NCBI GenBank assembly: GCA_015039365.1
Contig: WION01000085.1
Location: 62,001 to 126,000 of the forward strand
Source: Amanita rubescens
Taxonomy: Eukaryota > Basidiomycota > Agaricomycetes > Agaricales > Amanitaceae
Reading direction: 5' to 3'
DNA length: 64,000 nucleotides
Part shown: one piece after another, positions 11,966 through 23,601 of the stretch
How the letters are laid out: each line of letters opens with the position of its first letter
Position numbering within the stretch: position 1 is the first letter of the stretch
The notes under the pieces: model-generated
The model's database searches: none
What the model saw: only the letters and a program-made list of their open reading frames with translations
What the model was told of the DNA's origin: nothing
Program-made: the position numbers and the translations under genes

Positions 11966-12389
11966 TTTGGCTTGCAAGAATGATTTATCTATATTACCAA
12001 AGAAGGTGCGATAGTCGGCTCGTCAAGAACGACTAGTGGGATGCGACCTGCGGTAAGACTCTGGGCGACCTGGCCTAAGAGAGTGAGCACTGCTAAGGAA
12101 GGCATGTGTGAGAGCGATGATTTTATAGGAAACGAAGAACCCCCCCGTTCCCATGGTCAACGTGCCTTGCGCCCGTCAAAATTAGCTGTGCACAAAACTT
12201 TCATGTTTCAAGTGGAAGCCGACAGAAGCCGATTTCACTGCAAAGCTATGCATCGAACTGGTTCGCATCGGACCAACTGTGCAATAGCTGACTCATCTCT
12301 TTGCATCTATTTGTCTCTGCGTTCCCTTTGACTCGCTCGTTGCTGTACTGTATCACTCGAGCCACAAACGTTACACTTCATCCGGAACC
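11966..12389. promoter_or_regulatory. Divergent intergenic region (repeat protein / MEX67)
   Basis: About 420 bases upstream of both the secreted repeat gene and MEX67. Contains a C run (12141-12147) and no recognisable structural element. Must contain both promoters; no TATA box is convincing. Confidence 0.35.
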
Positions 12390-14912
12390 ATGTTCTCGAG
12401 TCCAACTCCAGCTTCAGGCTCAAGGACATTAGCTGCAAATGCTCTGCGAAATGCTGGCCTGATAGACCGAGACGCTCAAATGCACGATGCTTCCGACAAC
12501 CCAGGGGGTCGCAAACGTTCTTCAAGAGTTCGTACTCATCGAGTTCGCAAAACGGAGCCTTCGGGTGCCAGTGCTCGTCCGGTGAGTAGATCTTCTCTCA
12601 TTCTACTTCTTTTGCCTTTTTTGCCTCTTCACTGTTCAATCGCCATTCTGGGAACAAAGACATCCAATTGGCGAAAGGTGCCTCCTATGAGGAAATGGGC
12701 ATCTGTAGCTTTGAACAGATTTTTTTTCTTTTTTCTGAACGTGTCAAATCGAGGGGATGGTGCTGACAAGTTTTCTTTTCCCCCCTAATTCGGTTCGGCC
12801 CGTCATCCGTCTAGCTTGCTAGTGAAACCTTGGCTGCGCATATGACTCCAACAAGCGATCCTCTTTCAATTCGTGGAGCCGCAAGGCCAACGGTTGTAGG
12901 ACGGTTACGCAGGAACGCCGTATCATCTAGCGCCGCGAGCACCGGACCATCTACCTTACCCCGAATCGCCGCACCTCGGCTTGTCGCCCCTGCATCCAAG
13001 TCATCAAAAGTAGTTGAACACTGGAGGCAACTCGTGAAGAAACGGTGGAATTCAGAGACAAAGTTTTCTAAACTTAGAGGTCAGTATCATAACTTTCGGA
13101 TCACATCCAGTCTCTCTAGCGCAAGATCTGGATGAAAAATTAACGGAACACGGTTGCCAACTGTCTATCATAGGCGATGGTCGAAGATGACGTTGTTAAG
13201 AAGTATAACTTGACCCCTCCTGGATCAGGTGGTACTGCCCGTGATGCTGCCGTCATCTTCAAACTCGCGTCCCAATTGACACCACAAGTGAGTCTCTCTT
13301 TTCTTCTCCCCCTCATTCCAGTAACGGTTTCTGTAGGTACAAACCCTATCCCTGGCACGAAACAACCTCACGGGGCAACATCTTTCCTTTCTCAGTCGGT
13401 ATCTACCGCGCTTGGCCAATCTGTCATTACAGGACAACAATCTCCGTGTTTGGAAAGATTTGGAATTCATCTCCACGCGAAAGGAACGGCTATTGCATTT
13501 ACGGGAGCTGATTCTTATAGGCAATCCCGTCAGAGAGACGGAGTATCAGCATGGACGGGGAGAAAAATTTAGAAGGTTCTTCCCCTCGTATCTTTTTAGG
13601 CCTTGACTAACGCACCCCAGCGAGATGGCCCGGCGATTTACATCGCTTGAAGTTCTTGATCAAGAAGCAATTGCTCAGATCTCTTTTGATGTTCCACAAC
13701 CATCTACATCCACCTCCTCAGTACCGAAGCCTAACGCAACAACATTTCCATTCGAGATGGGCCCATCTTTCGTGACGGGTGTCGATCCTAACATAGTCAG
13801 CAACTTTTTATCTCGGTTAGTATTGCCTGAGTAACTCGTAGCTATACTAAATCCATTGAAAGATTTTTCGAGAAATTTGACACGCAACGTGCCACACTTC
13901 TTGACGTATATGATTCAGCATCTACATTTTCCTATTCCGCAAACACGGCTATACCGATACGTGCACGTCTGCAGGGTTTCCAGCATTCTAAGGAGATGCC
14001 AAACCAACGTAAACTGGAATGGACGCCTTGGCTCTCGTCAGAAGGAGGATCTCGGAACTTGGCCAGAATCGCTGGCGGGTTGGAGAAGACAATTGAGAGC
14101 CTTCATATAGGCACCTGAGGACGTTGTGAAAGCCATTGTCAATCTACCAGGGACGAAACACAATCTTAGTGGTCCAGCGGAGAATTTCTGCGTTGATGCC
14201 TTTCCGGTCCTAGACGGCCAGAGGTTGCTTATTAATGTCCATGGCCAATTTACCGAAGGTGAGGTTCCAGTCAAGCGTTGTCAAACATTTCTCTAAAACA
14301 TTACCAAGTTGGCACGGAAGGTATTCGTTCGTTTGATCGAACGTTCGTACTTGCAATTGCACCAGAAGGCTCTCGGTACGTTGGTCAATTAACAAATAGG
14401 TGCTTGTATTCATACTCCACTCTCTCGCTAGAGCGAAAACAAACAATTGGGACGTTATTATCCTTTCGGATCAGTGGACGATCAAAGGTTACTCGAGTCC
14501 AGCTGCATGGAAGCTGGGTCCAATGTTGGTGCAAGCACAACCCAGCTCTCGGCCTCGAGCTCTCGTAGCCGAAATGTCTGATATCCAAACGGACTCGAAT
14601 CCGTCTCCGTCGTTACCTGCTGATCAACAACAACTCCTGGCCACTCTCGTAAGTCATCTTATCTTGATATAACAACCCGAACTAACCCAAACTGCCGCAG
14701 CCTGAGCCTCAGAGAAACTTGGTGCAAAAGATAATTCAGCGAACTCGGCTGAATGTCAAATATTCATTTGATTGCCTATCAAGTAATGAATGGGATCCCG
14801 AACGAGCCGCAATGAACTTTGAACAGGTCAAGGTGGGCGTGTTTTGTATATCATGTAGTGGCGCGTGATTGACAAGGAATAGGCAACTCTTCCGCCTGAT
14901 GCGTATTTGTAA
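12390..14912 (+). CDS. MEX67: mRNA export factor MEX67/NXF1 homologue
   Basis: Bulk mRNA export receptor that works with MTR2 and contacts nucleoporins. Domain order is complete: basic N-terminal tail ([15 protein letters not shown]), leucine-rich repeats with [15 protein letters not shown] and [32 protein letters not shown], then the NTF2-like domain ([59 protein letters not shown]) and the C-terminal TAP-C/UBA-like domain ([19 protein letters not shown], then [14 protein letters not shown]) ending TAA 14910-14912. Introns are canonical except near 13078-13174, where no join keeps the frame. At about 14113 there is also a one-base slip: [11 protein letters not shown] and [11 protein letters not shown] lie in different frames with an extra A between them. 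An essential gene, so an assembly indel is likely. Confidence 0.9.
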
Positions 14913-15731
14913 TGCAAACTACGAACCGACCCTTGACGGGTTATGGCACTAGCAATCTATCTTGGCTCGGACGATGCAGGTGCCCGTCCGCGTATCTTAT
15001 GGCGCTCTTCTCTTCACCTGTTCACGTTATTATACTTGCATCATAGTTATCAAACTCTCAACCCAAAGACCAGTTACATGCATATGCATACTCTCTACTC
15101 ATAATCCATTTACATACCTATAAAGAAATCACTTCTTCATATTTTCCGGTAGTTCACTTTTTACATAACAATGGGGTATTCAATGATCGCGTATCTATGT
15201 CCGCATCAGTTTACTGCGTGATTTCGTCCTATGTACTTGGCACTGATGCAGCAACCCACAACTGAGATTTCACCTTGATTTCACCGGGCGAGTAACCCAA
15301 TTGCATATCTATACAAGCAGTCACAAGCCCACCTCGACTCCACTACTTTCTCGGCAGTTACTACTGACCCTCAAACTCTGAACGAGGATGATAAAGGCTT
15401 CATCAATGTATCATCAGGATGCGTGTTTGGTCGTCAACTTGATGATACTTTATCATACATATGTCATAGGATAGGATATCTGTATTTCCGCATCGGCGCT
15501 GGGCCCGGGACGCTCGTGACGTGTTGGATCCAATCAGCACTAGTAAATTTGACCTAGTAAAATTTAAAAGATGGGCGCGAGGACTGCGGCTGCGCATAGC
15601 AGGACGAAAATAACTGGAGCAGGAGTCGAGCAAGTATATGAGCCGAGTGCTTAATGAGAGTGGACTGCTTAACCATCGAATATTTTCTCAATTGAGACGA
15701 AAGAGGCCATAATAATCATTTTGCAGTCATG
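14913..15731. other. Convergent intergenic region
   Basis: About 820 bases between MEX67 (plus) and GUP1 (minus). AT-rich, with long stretches free of useful open frames. Expected to hold the two 3' untranslated regions. No RNA gene or mobile element recognised. Confidence 0.4.
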
Positions 15732-17915
15732 TCAACATCTACGAGAGATACCATTCCTCAGTTCTTCCTCTCTATAGATAGCAGTAAATACGCAATCACC
15801 AAAAGATGGAAAGAAAGAAAAAACACTCGCCTATATTCAAACATAACCTGAACACCAATGAACAAGCAAACAACGATAAAGACCAAGTACTGAATCCCTA
15901 CAACCGAACCATGAGCGTAAACACGTCTAAAAAATTTGACCTTCATCACCTTGTATTGAACCCATCAATTCCGAGAGGAAAAAGCGTATGCCATCCACGC
16001 CAACGACAAATCCAACCAAATTGGCGGTCATCATCATTAAAACATTGACAACAGCTCCCAATGCGCACACGTGTCTATACCACCATTCTTTACCATACTA
16101 TAGCGGAGCCTCGGATCAGACCCTAGAAGAGGGAAAAAATAGAATCACACCTTATTCTCCGGTAATAGCAGTGCCGCGATGATTTCAGGTACGATGAAAA
16201 GGGCCTACGAGCCAACCCCAAGCAAGCAGTCGAAACGTGAGATCATGCCAAAGGGCGACGAAGGAAAATATAAGAACGATATTCAAATATATGTTGTTTT
16301 TGCCTCCCAATGGGACGTAGATATACCTACACTTTCCGTTAACAAAATCGAGGTAGGGATAGAAGAAAGGGAAGGTACCTGATGATCCACAGGTTGTAAC
16401 TTCTATGCCAGCTTCTCCAAAACCCGAGTGTAGAGTAATTATTCGCCATACACCTCACCATGTTCTCCGGCGGGTCTATACCGTCTAGTAACGCCCATAG
16501 TCGGAAAAAGCGCCATGGTATCAGTAGCTAGGTTAATCGTTAGCAGTCTTCTATTTGAGCCCCGAGAACTGGAAGTACCTTTAGCCAAACAATGATGAGA
16601 TTCCAGAACCCGACCATGCTGATTTGGGCTGGGGTATATCCAACCCAAGCCTTGGTATCTTTGATTGCGACAACATACATGAAGTGCAAGATGAGTTCCA
16701 TTGTCAAAAGGCATGCGATGAACCGTATCATATAACTCCGGATTGTCGATGTAGGTGTATTAAGTGGTTGGCGATGCTAATGCAGTTGTTAGGCCATGTA
16801 CATCTCATTTTGAAAATCTTGACCCACCTGCCACATAAAGTCGTTGAAAGACATTATAGGACCGCCAATGTATAACGGAGGGTACAACACATATGTCAGG
16901 TAATTGGTAAATGTGTAAGTCTCTGCAGTGTGTGGGGTAGTCTGCCGCCCTTTTTCTGTCAAGAGACGGTCGCTGATGCCTTTCTTGCAACTTCAGTCAG
17001 ATCAACAATGCTTGGAGTTGAGATGAGCACTTACCGATTCCAATTCGGTGGTGCGTGACCAGTAGTAGTCCATATTAAACGATATAAGACGTAGCATAGT
17101 GATGTTGAATATTATGTGCCAGCGAGGGTATGCGCCTTGAAACACGATATCCTGAGAACAGTCATGAGATCCGGTATAGTAGAGACTCGGATTGGAAACA
17201 CACGAACGAGAAAGGCCAGATGGTTTGAGAGCGAAGCAAAGTGATAGCCCATCGCATGTCTCAGTTCAGAAACAAAATCGCAGCATTAAACGTCCAAGTA
17301 ATAATAGGACCCAACGTTTTCAAGTTTCCCGTGCGTTTTGCAATTGCGTAATTTAAGAGTAGAATAAGTCCAATTTTCAGTATATTTGTTCCGTGTAGAC
17401 CAGTAATTGCGAGTATGGAGAAAAAGAGTGTGAATGGGATCAAGTTTGGTGTTGACTTTGATGGGGTGAGACGCGTATATAAGAACTTGGCGGACAGATG
17501 GCCGAGTACTGCGAGAGCGAGGAGAGGAAGGTTATTCCGAAAAGAATGATACTGAGCGTCGCTATTGTCCTGTCAAGATATTCGTTAGTTGTTACTCAAG
17601 CAAAGGTAGAGAGCGTACTATCTGACGGCCAAATATCCATCCTGGGGACAGTCGATCACGAAACAAAGCATAATTTGGATGCGATGCTATACTTGAATTA
17701 AGATACCAACCGACAGGAAACACTGAGAACATACACAAGCTGAGTGAAACGGGAATCCAGAACATGAAGGGCACGACGAGGATGAACATCACGCCGTAAA
17801 ACTTGAACTCTGGCGTTGCCCATCGTGACGGTGATAACCTTGATACGGAGGGAGGACGATGAGAAGAAGGAATGTCGACGGTGAGCTTCACGACTGAGCG
17901 CATCGAGTCGTCCAT
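15732..17915 (-). CDS. GUP1: GUP1-like MBOAT O-acyltransferase
   Basis: ER multi-pass acyltransferase that remodels GPI anchors. Conserved blocks in order on the minus strand: [11 protein letters not shown] and [161 protein letters not shown] (catalytic His in LWHD), [12 protein letters not shown] and the C-terminal [15 protein letters not shown]. The last intron (15830-15772) is GC-AG. Two frame slips occur: near 17260-17266 (after AAILFLN) and at 16200-16204 (GGCCC, between GWLV and LFIVPEI). Stop at 15734-15732. Start is uncertain: 17915 and 17903 are plausible, and 17969 is an alternative. The ATG region abuts or overlaps the lipase gene. Confidence 0.88.
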
Positions 17916-19288
17916 CAGTGACGCGATGTCACACCTAGTATGGCAGGTATCCGAACACCCATCTCCCAAGGCATGTCTAATCCACAGTCAGAGCTCATTA
18001 TTGACGATAATTACAGAACTCTTTCACGAACTCGTCCATTATTTTAAATATGCTTCTTCAGCATACGTCCCACTGTGCCCGAGACCAAACGGGAAACATC
18101 TCGTTTCTCCAGTCTGTCCTCTTGTAGACGCATTTGATTTTGCCTATAAACCTGATTTAGCTTGTGAATCCATTGACGGATATCCAAGGATATATTGCGC
18201 GTGACGACGACAAGAAGGAACTTGTAGTCGCGCTCCGAGGAAGGTGCATAAATATGATTGGGTTCATCGCGACACCTGACTGGCCTTTAGCGTATCCGTG
18301 GTCGATTTTCTGACGGATGTAGAAATGGTAATGGTACCATTCATGGTTCCTATGATATTACCTGCTCCCCCCGATTGTGAGTTTCTTTCGCCGCTTAATC
18401 ACGATCAATGATCTCAAGGTCATTTAGCCAAGATTCAAGTACACAGCGGGTTTCTAATGGAGTAAGACCACGCTAGTTGCTATGCTATTCCGCCTAAACA
18501 TAATATTGTTAGTTGGATCTCTATTGCAGCCGAGGTCGTTGAAATTGTGAAAGAGCAGCTTCACCACCATCGACAATATAAACTTGTCACTGTTGGCCAC
18601 TCTCTCGGTGGAGCACTCGCGACATTGGCGGCTCTTACATTGAAACTAAAGTTTCCAGAAAAGTGAGCTGTGCATAAACACCCAGCTCAGCTAGAACGAC
18701 CACAGCCAGGTCAGGACGTATTCCTACGGGTCGCCGCGGGTAGGGGTAAGTTTTGACATTGCAATGCAAAGCTCGCTTCGTTCACACGGCTTTTTTTCAA
18801 GAATAAGGAATTCGCCGAGTTTGTAAACCGGCATTTTGGGAAACACGCTTTCCGTGGTACGTCGATAATTATTAATTTGCCTTCGAAACTGATGATCAGA
18901 AAGTGGTACACACGGACGACGGGTATGACCCTATTTCGCTTCTTTAAAAACCAATCTCCAAACATGGGTAGAGTACCGACTATCATACCCACGTCTCTCG
19001 GATATCACCATCATGGTAAGAGCCATACGTCTCCACTTGTTGATATACACCTGATGGAGAGGAATTAGCCTTTGAGTATTGGGAAACGCGGGACCCACCT
19101 GCCTGTTTGACAACGGTACAGTGTTCAGCAGATGGCGAAGATCAAGCTTGTTCTGCATCTGTTCCCTCCATGGGTTTTACGCCAGCGCATACTGTCGTAA
19201 GTCGTCTGATCGTTCATCCTTATCGTAAAGCCTAACTCGCGAACAATAGTATCTAGGAATTTTTGCTGCTACTCCTTTTTGTCTGTAG
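17872..19288 (+). CDS. Class 3 (alpha/beta hydrolase) lipase
   Basis: Triacylglycerol lipase of the fungal class 3 type. Spliced coding gives FHELVHYFKYASSAYVPLC, IQGYIARDDDKKELVVALRG, SVVDFLTDVEMVMVPFMV, KIQVHSGFLMDWISIAAEVV, the nucleophile elbow VTVGHSLGGALATLAALTL (catalytic Ser), SYGSPRVGNKEFAEFVNRHF, VVHTDDGVPTIIPTSLGYHH (catalytic Asp) and TPAHTVYLGIF (catalytic His) before stop 19286-19288. Cys residues near the C terminus (CLTTVQCSADGEDQACSAS) fit disulfides of a secreted enzyme. Eight or so GT-AG introns, no frame break. The start is weak: in-frame ATGs are at 17872 and 17926, neither gives a signal peptide, and both lie at or inside the 5' end of GUP1 on the other strand. A true first exon may have been missed. 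Confidence 0.8.
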
Positions 19289-19562
19289 TTACCTTGCTTG
19301 CCAAGGTATCTATTTTCCTGAATACAAGTACAAACTTGGCTCGGATTCTTCCCGCCGTGTTTTTGTCACTCCCGCTCATGTTCCCTTTTCGGCCGTCGTC
19401 GTTTTCAGTCGCAACACTCATTAGTCGCTGATTGGCTCTCATGAAAATCTGTCATCCAATGTCACTTTGTTTCCCGTCATTAACGTGTTTCTTGCAGTTG
19501 CGGCCCAATTTCGTTAAATTATATTTGAAGCACTTATGATCGAAATGGTCACTATACAACAC

Positions 19563-19682
19563 AAGCCGCTATAAGCAAGCGGTCAAGGCCATGCGATCGC
19601 TTGAAACGATTGCTTAAGACAATCGCTAGAAACGGTTGATCTCAGAAGACGCAGGTTCGAAACTTGCAGGCCCTTTTTTTGG
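19563..19682 (+). ncRNA. tRNA-like unit 1 (Pol III type 2 promoter elements)
   Basis: Contains an A-box-like TAAGCAAGCGG (about 19572), a B-box GGTTCGA (19654-19660) set in a T-arm-like hairpin GCAGG/CTTGC, and a T7 run at 19674-19680 that would end Pol III transcription. Between the boxes lie diverged copies of the 10-mer TTGAAACGAT. No acceptor stem closes the molecule, so it is not a standard tRNA gene. First of three similar units at about 293-base spacing. Confidence 0.5.
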
Positions 19683-19837
19683 TTCTCTTTGGGTTTGGGA
19701 GACTTCGAAACATCCATCACCGTTACATGCGTGCTAGCAGTGGATTTCACAGCAGGAACGACATTACCTCTGATAGAAAGTGGGACTCACCCGGCTCGTT
19801 TTTTGGCACTTGGTAATAAATGTAACCCTACAGTGCA

Positions 19838-19985
19838 AGGACCCGAGTAGCCTAACGGTTACGGCTACAGAAGCTAATCGCTTGAAACGATTGCTCGAAA
19901 CGATCGGTCGAAACGATCCAGTACCTGGTCCTTTCTGAAGGTGCAGGTTCGAAACCTGCAGCCTGCTTGCGCAGCCTTTTTGTGC
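19838..19985 (+). ncRNA. tRNA-like unit 2
   Basis: Best-preserved unit. GGACCCG then A-box TAGCCTAACGG (19849) inside a perfect D-arm-like hairpin GTAGCC/GGCTAC; B-box GGTTCGAAACC (19946) in hairpin GCAGG/CCTGC; T5 at 19977-19981. Three tandem copies of a CGAAACGAT-type motif sit between CAGAA and TTCTG, which can pair as an extended anticodon-like stem. The 5' GGACCCG has no complementary 3' partner, so a mature tRNA is not expected. The isotype cannot be assigned. Confidence 0.55.
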
Positions 19986-20144
19986 TCTATAATTCAGAAG
20001 GCCTCAACACCTCCAACACCGTGGCAGATGTTGCCCGGGGAGATCCTTGGCTTGATAGGTTTTACAACAACATGACTCCGAATGTCGCGACATCTTTGAT
20101 CACACACTCGTCCGGCTCGTAGGGATAAATCCGCTTTTACAAGA

Positions 20145-20272
20145 CAAGGACCGGTAGCCAAACGGTTATCGCCACAGATGCCAATAGCTGGAAACGATTG
20201 CTTGAAACGATCTAGCATCTGTTCCCCTCTGAAGACGCAGGTTCGGAACCTGCTGGAAATGCCCTTTGTGCT
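20145..20272 (+). ncRNA. tRNA-like unit 3
   Basis: GGACCGG then A-box TAGCCAAACGG (20159), B-box GGTTCGGAACC (20240). The insert is closed by a perfect 7-bp stem CAGATGC (20175-20181) / GCATCTG (20215-20221) around two copies of GAAACGAT. The downstream T run is only three long, so a terminator is weak and this copy may be inactive. Flanks resemble those of unit 2 (ACAAGACAAGGACC upstream, TTTGTGCTC downstream). Confidence 0.5.
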
Positions 20273-20688
20273 CGAATCATCCAATATCATCTTAAGATCC
20301 TCGACTTGGTAGATTTTACAACAACTCGACTCAAACACGGCGACACCTTTGACCTCACAGGAAGGTTTAAGTTAATACGATCCACATTGAAACCGGCTTA
20401 CCTTTCGCTTTATTGACAGCCTTGCACTCAGCTCACCTCACGCGCGGGCGCTGCGACCAGGTATCTTGAATACTGGCCACAGAAACAGGAGCTGCAGGAG
20501 TTGGGGCCATTAGTAGCTGATCGGAGCCGGTGGTAGTAGAGAGGGCCTGGCCATGCGTCAAAATGCCAACAATTTGCACAATTACTAGAACTTGCATTGG
20601 TATTAATTACAAAAAACATAATACTACGGTAAAGTTACAGAAGCTTCAACTCGATAAAACATAGGTCGCAGGAAAAAAAAAGGCCATT

Positions 20689-21170
20689 TCAAATATCCAT
20701 TGTGAGCCAATTTTCAGTTTTCTTCGTTCTGACCGGAACTGTATCGGTCTGCCGGATTCCGAAATCGTAGTTGTAGAATTGGATGGTTTCCAGAATCAGA
20801 GGATGCGTTAGAATGTGGGTGTTGATCAAGGGGGCAATGAGAGCCCCAACTGCGGGAACTTGTGGTAAGGCCGGTAAAGGAGGAGACCCCACAGGTAAGA
20901 GGGTATTAGCAAGTGCGGTACCGTCTCCGGCAACCTGGGGGGAGGTTACAATGATCTAGTGTCGGACAATGAGATCACTGACAAACGCACCTCTTTTTGC
21001 TTCGCGTGATACGTTGTTGTACCGGCGTTGTTCATCAGCTCCCTGGAATTCAATCACAACCGATCTGATGCTAGTATTGCACATCTCGATGACGATGTCG
21101 GCGGATTGTCGACTTTGACATACGATGACGTCTGCATGTATAGCACTTACGGTCTTTTGCTCATCTTTCC
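20689..21170 (-). CDS. Hypothetical protein
   Basis: Two exons can be read: one with KTVSAIHADVIVCQSRQSAD and SVVIEFQGADEQRRYNNVSR, then a GT-AG intron near 20950-20900, then VAGDGTALANTLLPVGSPPL, VGALIAPLINTHILTHPLIL and NYDFGIRQTDTVPVRTKK before stop 20689-20691. The Pro/Leu-rich hydrophobic segment is not a clear membrane helix. No family recognised and no good in-frame start found, so the 5' end is approximate. Support comes from codon composition and the intron only. Confidence 0.35.
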
Positions 21171-21311
21171 TCTTTTCTCCTCATGTGCTTTAAATGCTTG
21201 CCTGATATGACCTTCCCGGGTATATTCTTAGGATATGGCCTCGGACCCTGTTTGTGTATATTTTGCCATTGTCAGCCATGGCTGGCGTCATAATCGTTAG
21301 CCCCTATAACT

Positions 21312-22135
21312 ATGTGGAATATTCTTCAAGCCATCTGGACTGCCTTTATCGGTTTATTTACAACGAAGCGCTCAAGCATGCCTGACTCTGAGAACCAATT
21401 CCAAGCGACGCGGATTTCCTACAGCGACTCTCGCAGTGAAGTCTTTAAAGGTAACTTATCGCTCCTTGTAGTCTACCTAGCAACTTCACGGAAACCTCTT
21501 TTTTAGTCGGCAAAGGACCAGCCCCTCGTACAGCCCTTACTGGCGCAGACATCAATATAGGTGACAAAGTCGGGGTAAACCAGAAAACGGCCAAATCACG
21601 AACTCGCTCCGCCAAGTACTTGCTTCGTCAAGGCGCATACATTGAGAACTGGAACTCTCCAGGTTGCGAACTGTCCGAACTCTACGGACACAAAAGTCCT
21701 CGACTTCTCAGCCCATCTCCTCACCTATCCGGCTTTTTGGTCGATCCTCTTCTCTCCACGCGTCAAGAAGCACGGGGAGATCAGGCATTCCGATTCCCGG
21801 GCAAGTCACCTACCTTGCCGGCTGATTTGCCGTGCACGACATCGTCTAGCAGAATTATCCGCTCTTTGGATTTAGACAATCTAAAGTCTTCACCTGTCCT
21901 GGCCGATTTTTCGCAACTTGTTATGAAGGATCTACAACCGGTCGGGTACTGCTCCAACCCGTCGTCTGCTGTGTCTGCTTACACGTTTTGGGACCTACCC
22001 GTGAACGTGGTTCCTTTGCGCCCGTCTCCTCGCGCTATTAGTACTGTCGGCAACACCATATTAGCCAGTGCAAGCGGCGGCAGTCAACAAGGAGCCGATG
22101 CGTTGCGAAATGAAACGGGACGACAGTCTTGGTGA
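21312..22135 (+). CDS. Hypothetical Ser/Pro-rich protein with N-terminal hydrophobic segment
   Basis: Two exons joined by a GT-AG intron (about 21451-21507). Exon 1 starts MWNILQAIWTAFIGLFTTKR, a short hydrophobic segment that could anchor the protein in a membrane. Exon 2 is a long open frame (VGKGPAPRTALTGADINIGD onward), rich in Ser, Pro and Leu, and ends GRQSW at 22133-22135. No conserved domain recognised. The continuous 540-base second exon and clean splice sites support a real gene. Confidence 0.5.
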
Positions 22136-22676
22136 TAAAGTTGATGACTTGTAATCGGTGCTTTTGATGTATAATGACTTGTGAATATGGCATATATCAA
22201 TATGCTCGAATTTTATCCGAATGGTGACGAGTTTTAACACCCATGGCAGGTCTGGGAGGTTCAGATAGTAAGTGAGAACTGCATGGTAGGCAGTGCGCGC
22301 GAACCTCAGTTCGATCGCCCTCGTTTCATGGCAGACGCCATAATCCCCACACTGGCTCGCACTGGTTCTAAATCAGCAGGCTACTGTCATGATCTGTCGT
22401 GGGGCGAGGGAAAAGATCAAATCGCCGAGTTCCGGGAAATAAGTGAATGAATACGAAGTTATAAATCATCTGCATATCAGTAGTCCAATTCTATAGGTTT
22501 GCTTCGCCTTTGTCAAACGTCACGAAGCGCACGTTGTTCAAACACAAGAAACATCATGATTCATTGAACGAAACAGCAAAGATGAAGATAAGATAAAGAT
22601 AAGAGAACATAGACCCCCAATAAAAATATACTCAATCATCAAATATATCGTTCGCATCGTTAAATCCCACCATATT
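22136..22676. other. Convergent intergenic region
   Basis: About 540 bases between two convergent hypothetical genes. AT-rich toward 22600, with poly(A)-signal-like AATAAAAATA at 22620. A weak tRNA-like string near 22250-22320 does not fold. Confidence 0.35.
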
Positions 22677-23601
22677 TTAATCTTCAATCTGAACGTCGAT
22701 CCAAAGCTGGCCGTCGGAAAATGAACCGAGACTCTTCATTTCGCGTATCCAAGAAGTCTTGCCTTTCACTCCGTAAATCTCTTGTTCGTCGTTACTCCAA
22801 GGTGAATCGGAAATCGCATGTGCTTGGCTAACAGGGGTTGCTGGAAAATCGTCCTGCTCCACAGTGGTAAAAGATTCATCATCGTCCTCGTCCTCTTCCT
22901 CTGCGACGTGGAAAAGCCCCTTGCGGTTTACCGGAAACGCGAACCCTGCGTTTCCCGTCCATCTCTTGCGCCTAGGCTTCAGTGGCGGTTGACCAAACAT
23001 CGCAAATTCCGCGCTCGTGTCAAACACTGGAGAGAGGGACTGACATTCGACGGCGGCTGTACCGACGAATTTGGCGTATTGATCTAAAAATGGTGTGGGC
23101 GCGGGTGAACGGAGAATGGGTGCATGCATTGAGATTGGTGTGTCGAGCGTGGATGTAGGGGAATCGGTGGAGTATGAGGTGCCGGGTGATACTGGGCTCG
23201 TAGGAGAAGGCGTGGCAGAGCGAGCGGGACTGGCGTTGCGGGCAGCGAGGATAGAGGCAGCGAGTTTCCTTTCCTCTGGTGTCGTCACCGGTATGGGCAT
23301 AAGATTCAGAATAGAGGAAATTCCAAGTGCAGAGAGAACGGGTTCAGGGACAGTTTTCTCAACGTCGATATTCTGTCTTCCCATTCGAAGCAAAGACCTA
23401 AAGATAGAATGCACCTTGCTTTCGCCTAATCGTGTGTCGTCAGCCCATGAAATGCGACGACAATGAAACTGACTGATATCCCGTTCAACAGCGCCTTGCT
23501 CGAGGTCTGATGCATTAGTCCTGATGTCTAAAGTTGACGACAGAACGAACAAAATTATTCATGCGAGATACGAATCCCCGAAGATATGTCCACAAAGCCA
23601 T
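22677..23601 (-). CDS. Hypothetical Ser/Pro-rich, acidic-patch protein
   Basis: Long open frame 23552-22677 with blocks RRISWADDTRLGESKVHSIF, VEKTVPEPVLSALGISSILN, a Ser/Thr/Pro linker (SPARSATPSPTSPVSPGTS), an acidic run AEEEDEDDDESF and a C terminus KTSWIREMKSLGSF. An upstream exon MALWTYLRGFVSRMN at 23601 probably supplies the start; the join is off by one base in the sequence as given. No domain recognised. The ISWADD and TPEERKLAASILAARN segments look like the conserved parts. Confidence 0.5.

Larger units (their letters stand above)
19563..20420 (+). repeat. Three diverged tandem units, about 293-bp period
   Basis: B boxes at 19654, 19946 and 20240 are spaced 292 and 294 bases. Flank similarity between units (for example GGCTTGATAGGTTTTACAAC versus GACTTGGTAGATTTTACAAC after units 2 and 3, both followed by Thr/Asp-codon-like CATCTTTGA or CACCTTTGA) shows that the whole interval, not just the tRNA-like core, was duplicated. 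Confidence 0.6.

Noticed and set aside
20428..20619. Cys-containing minus-strand small open frame
   Set aside because: No signal peptide, intron or recognised pattern; likely chance.
22250..22325. tRNA-like string with GTTCGATC
   Set aside because: No D, anticodon or acceptor stems can be formed.
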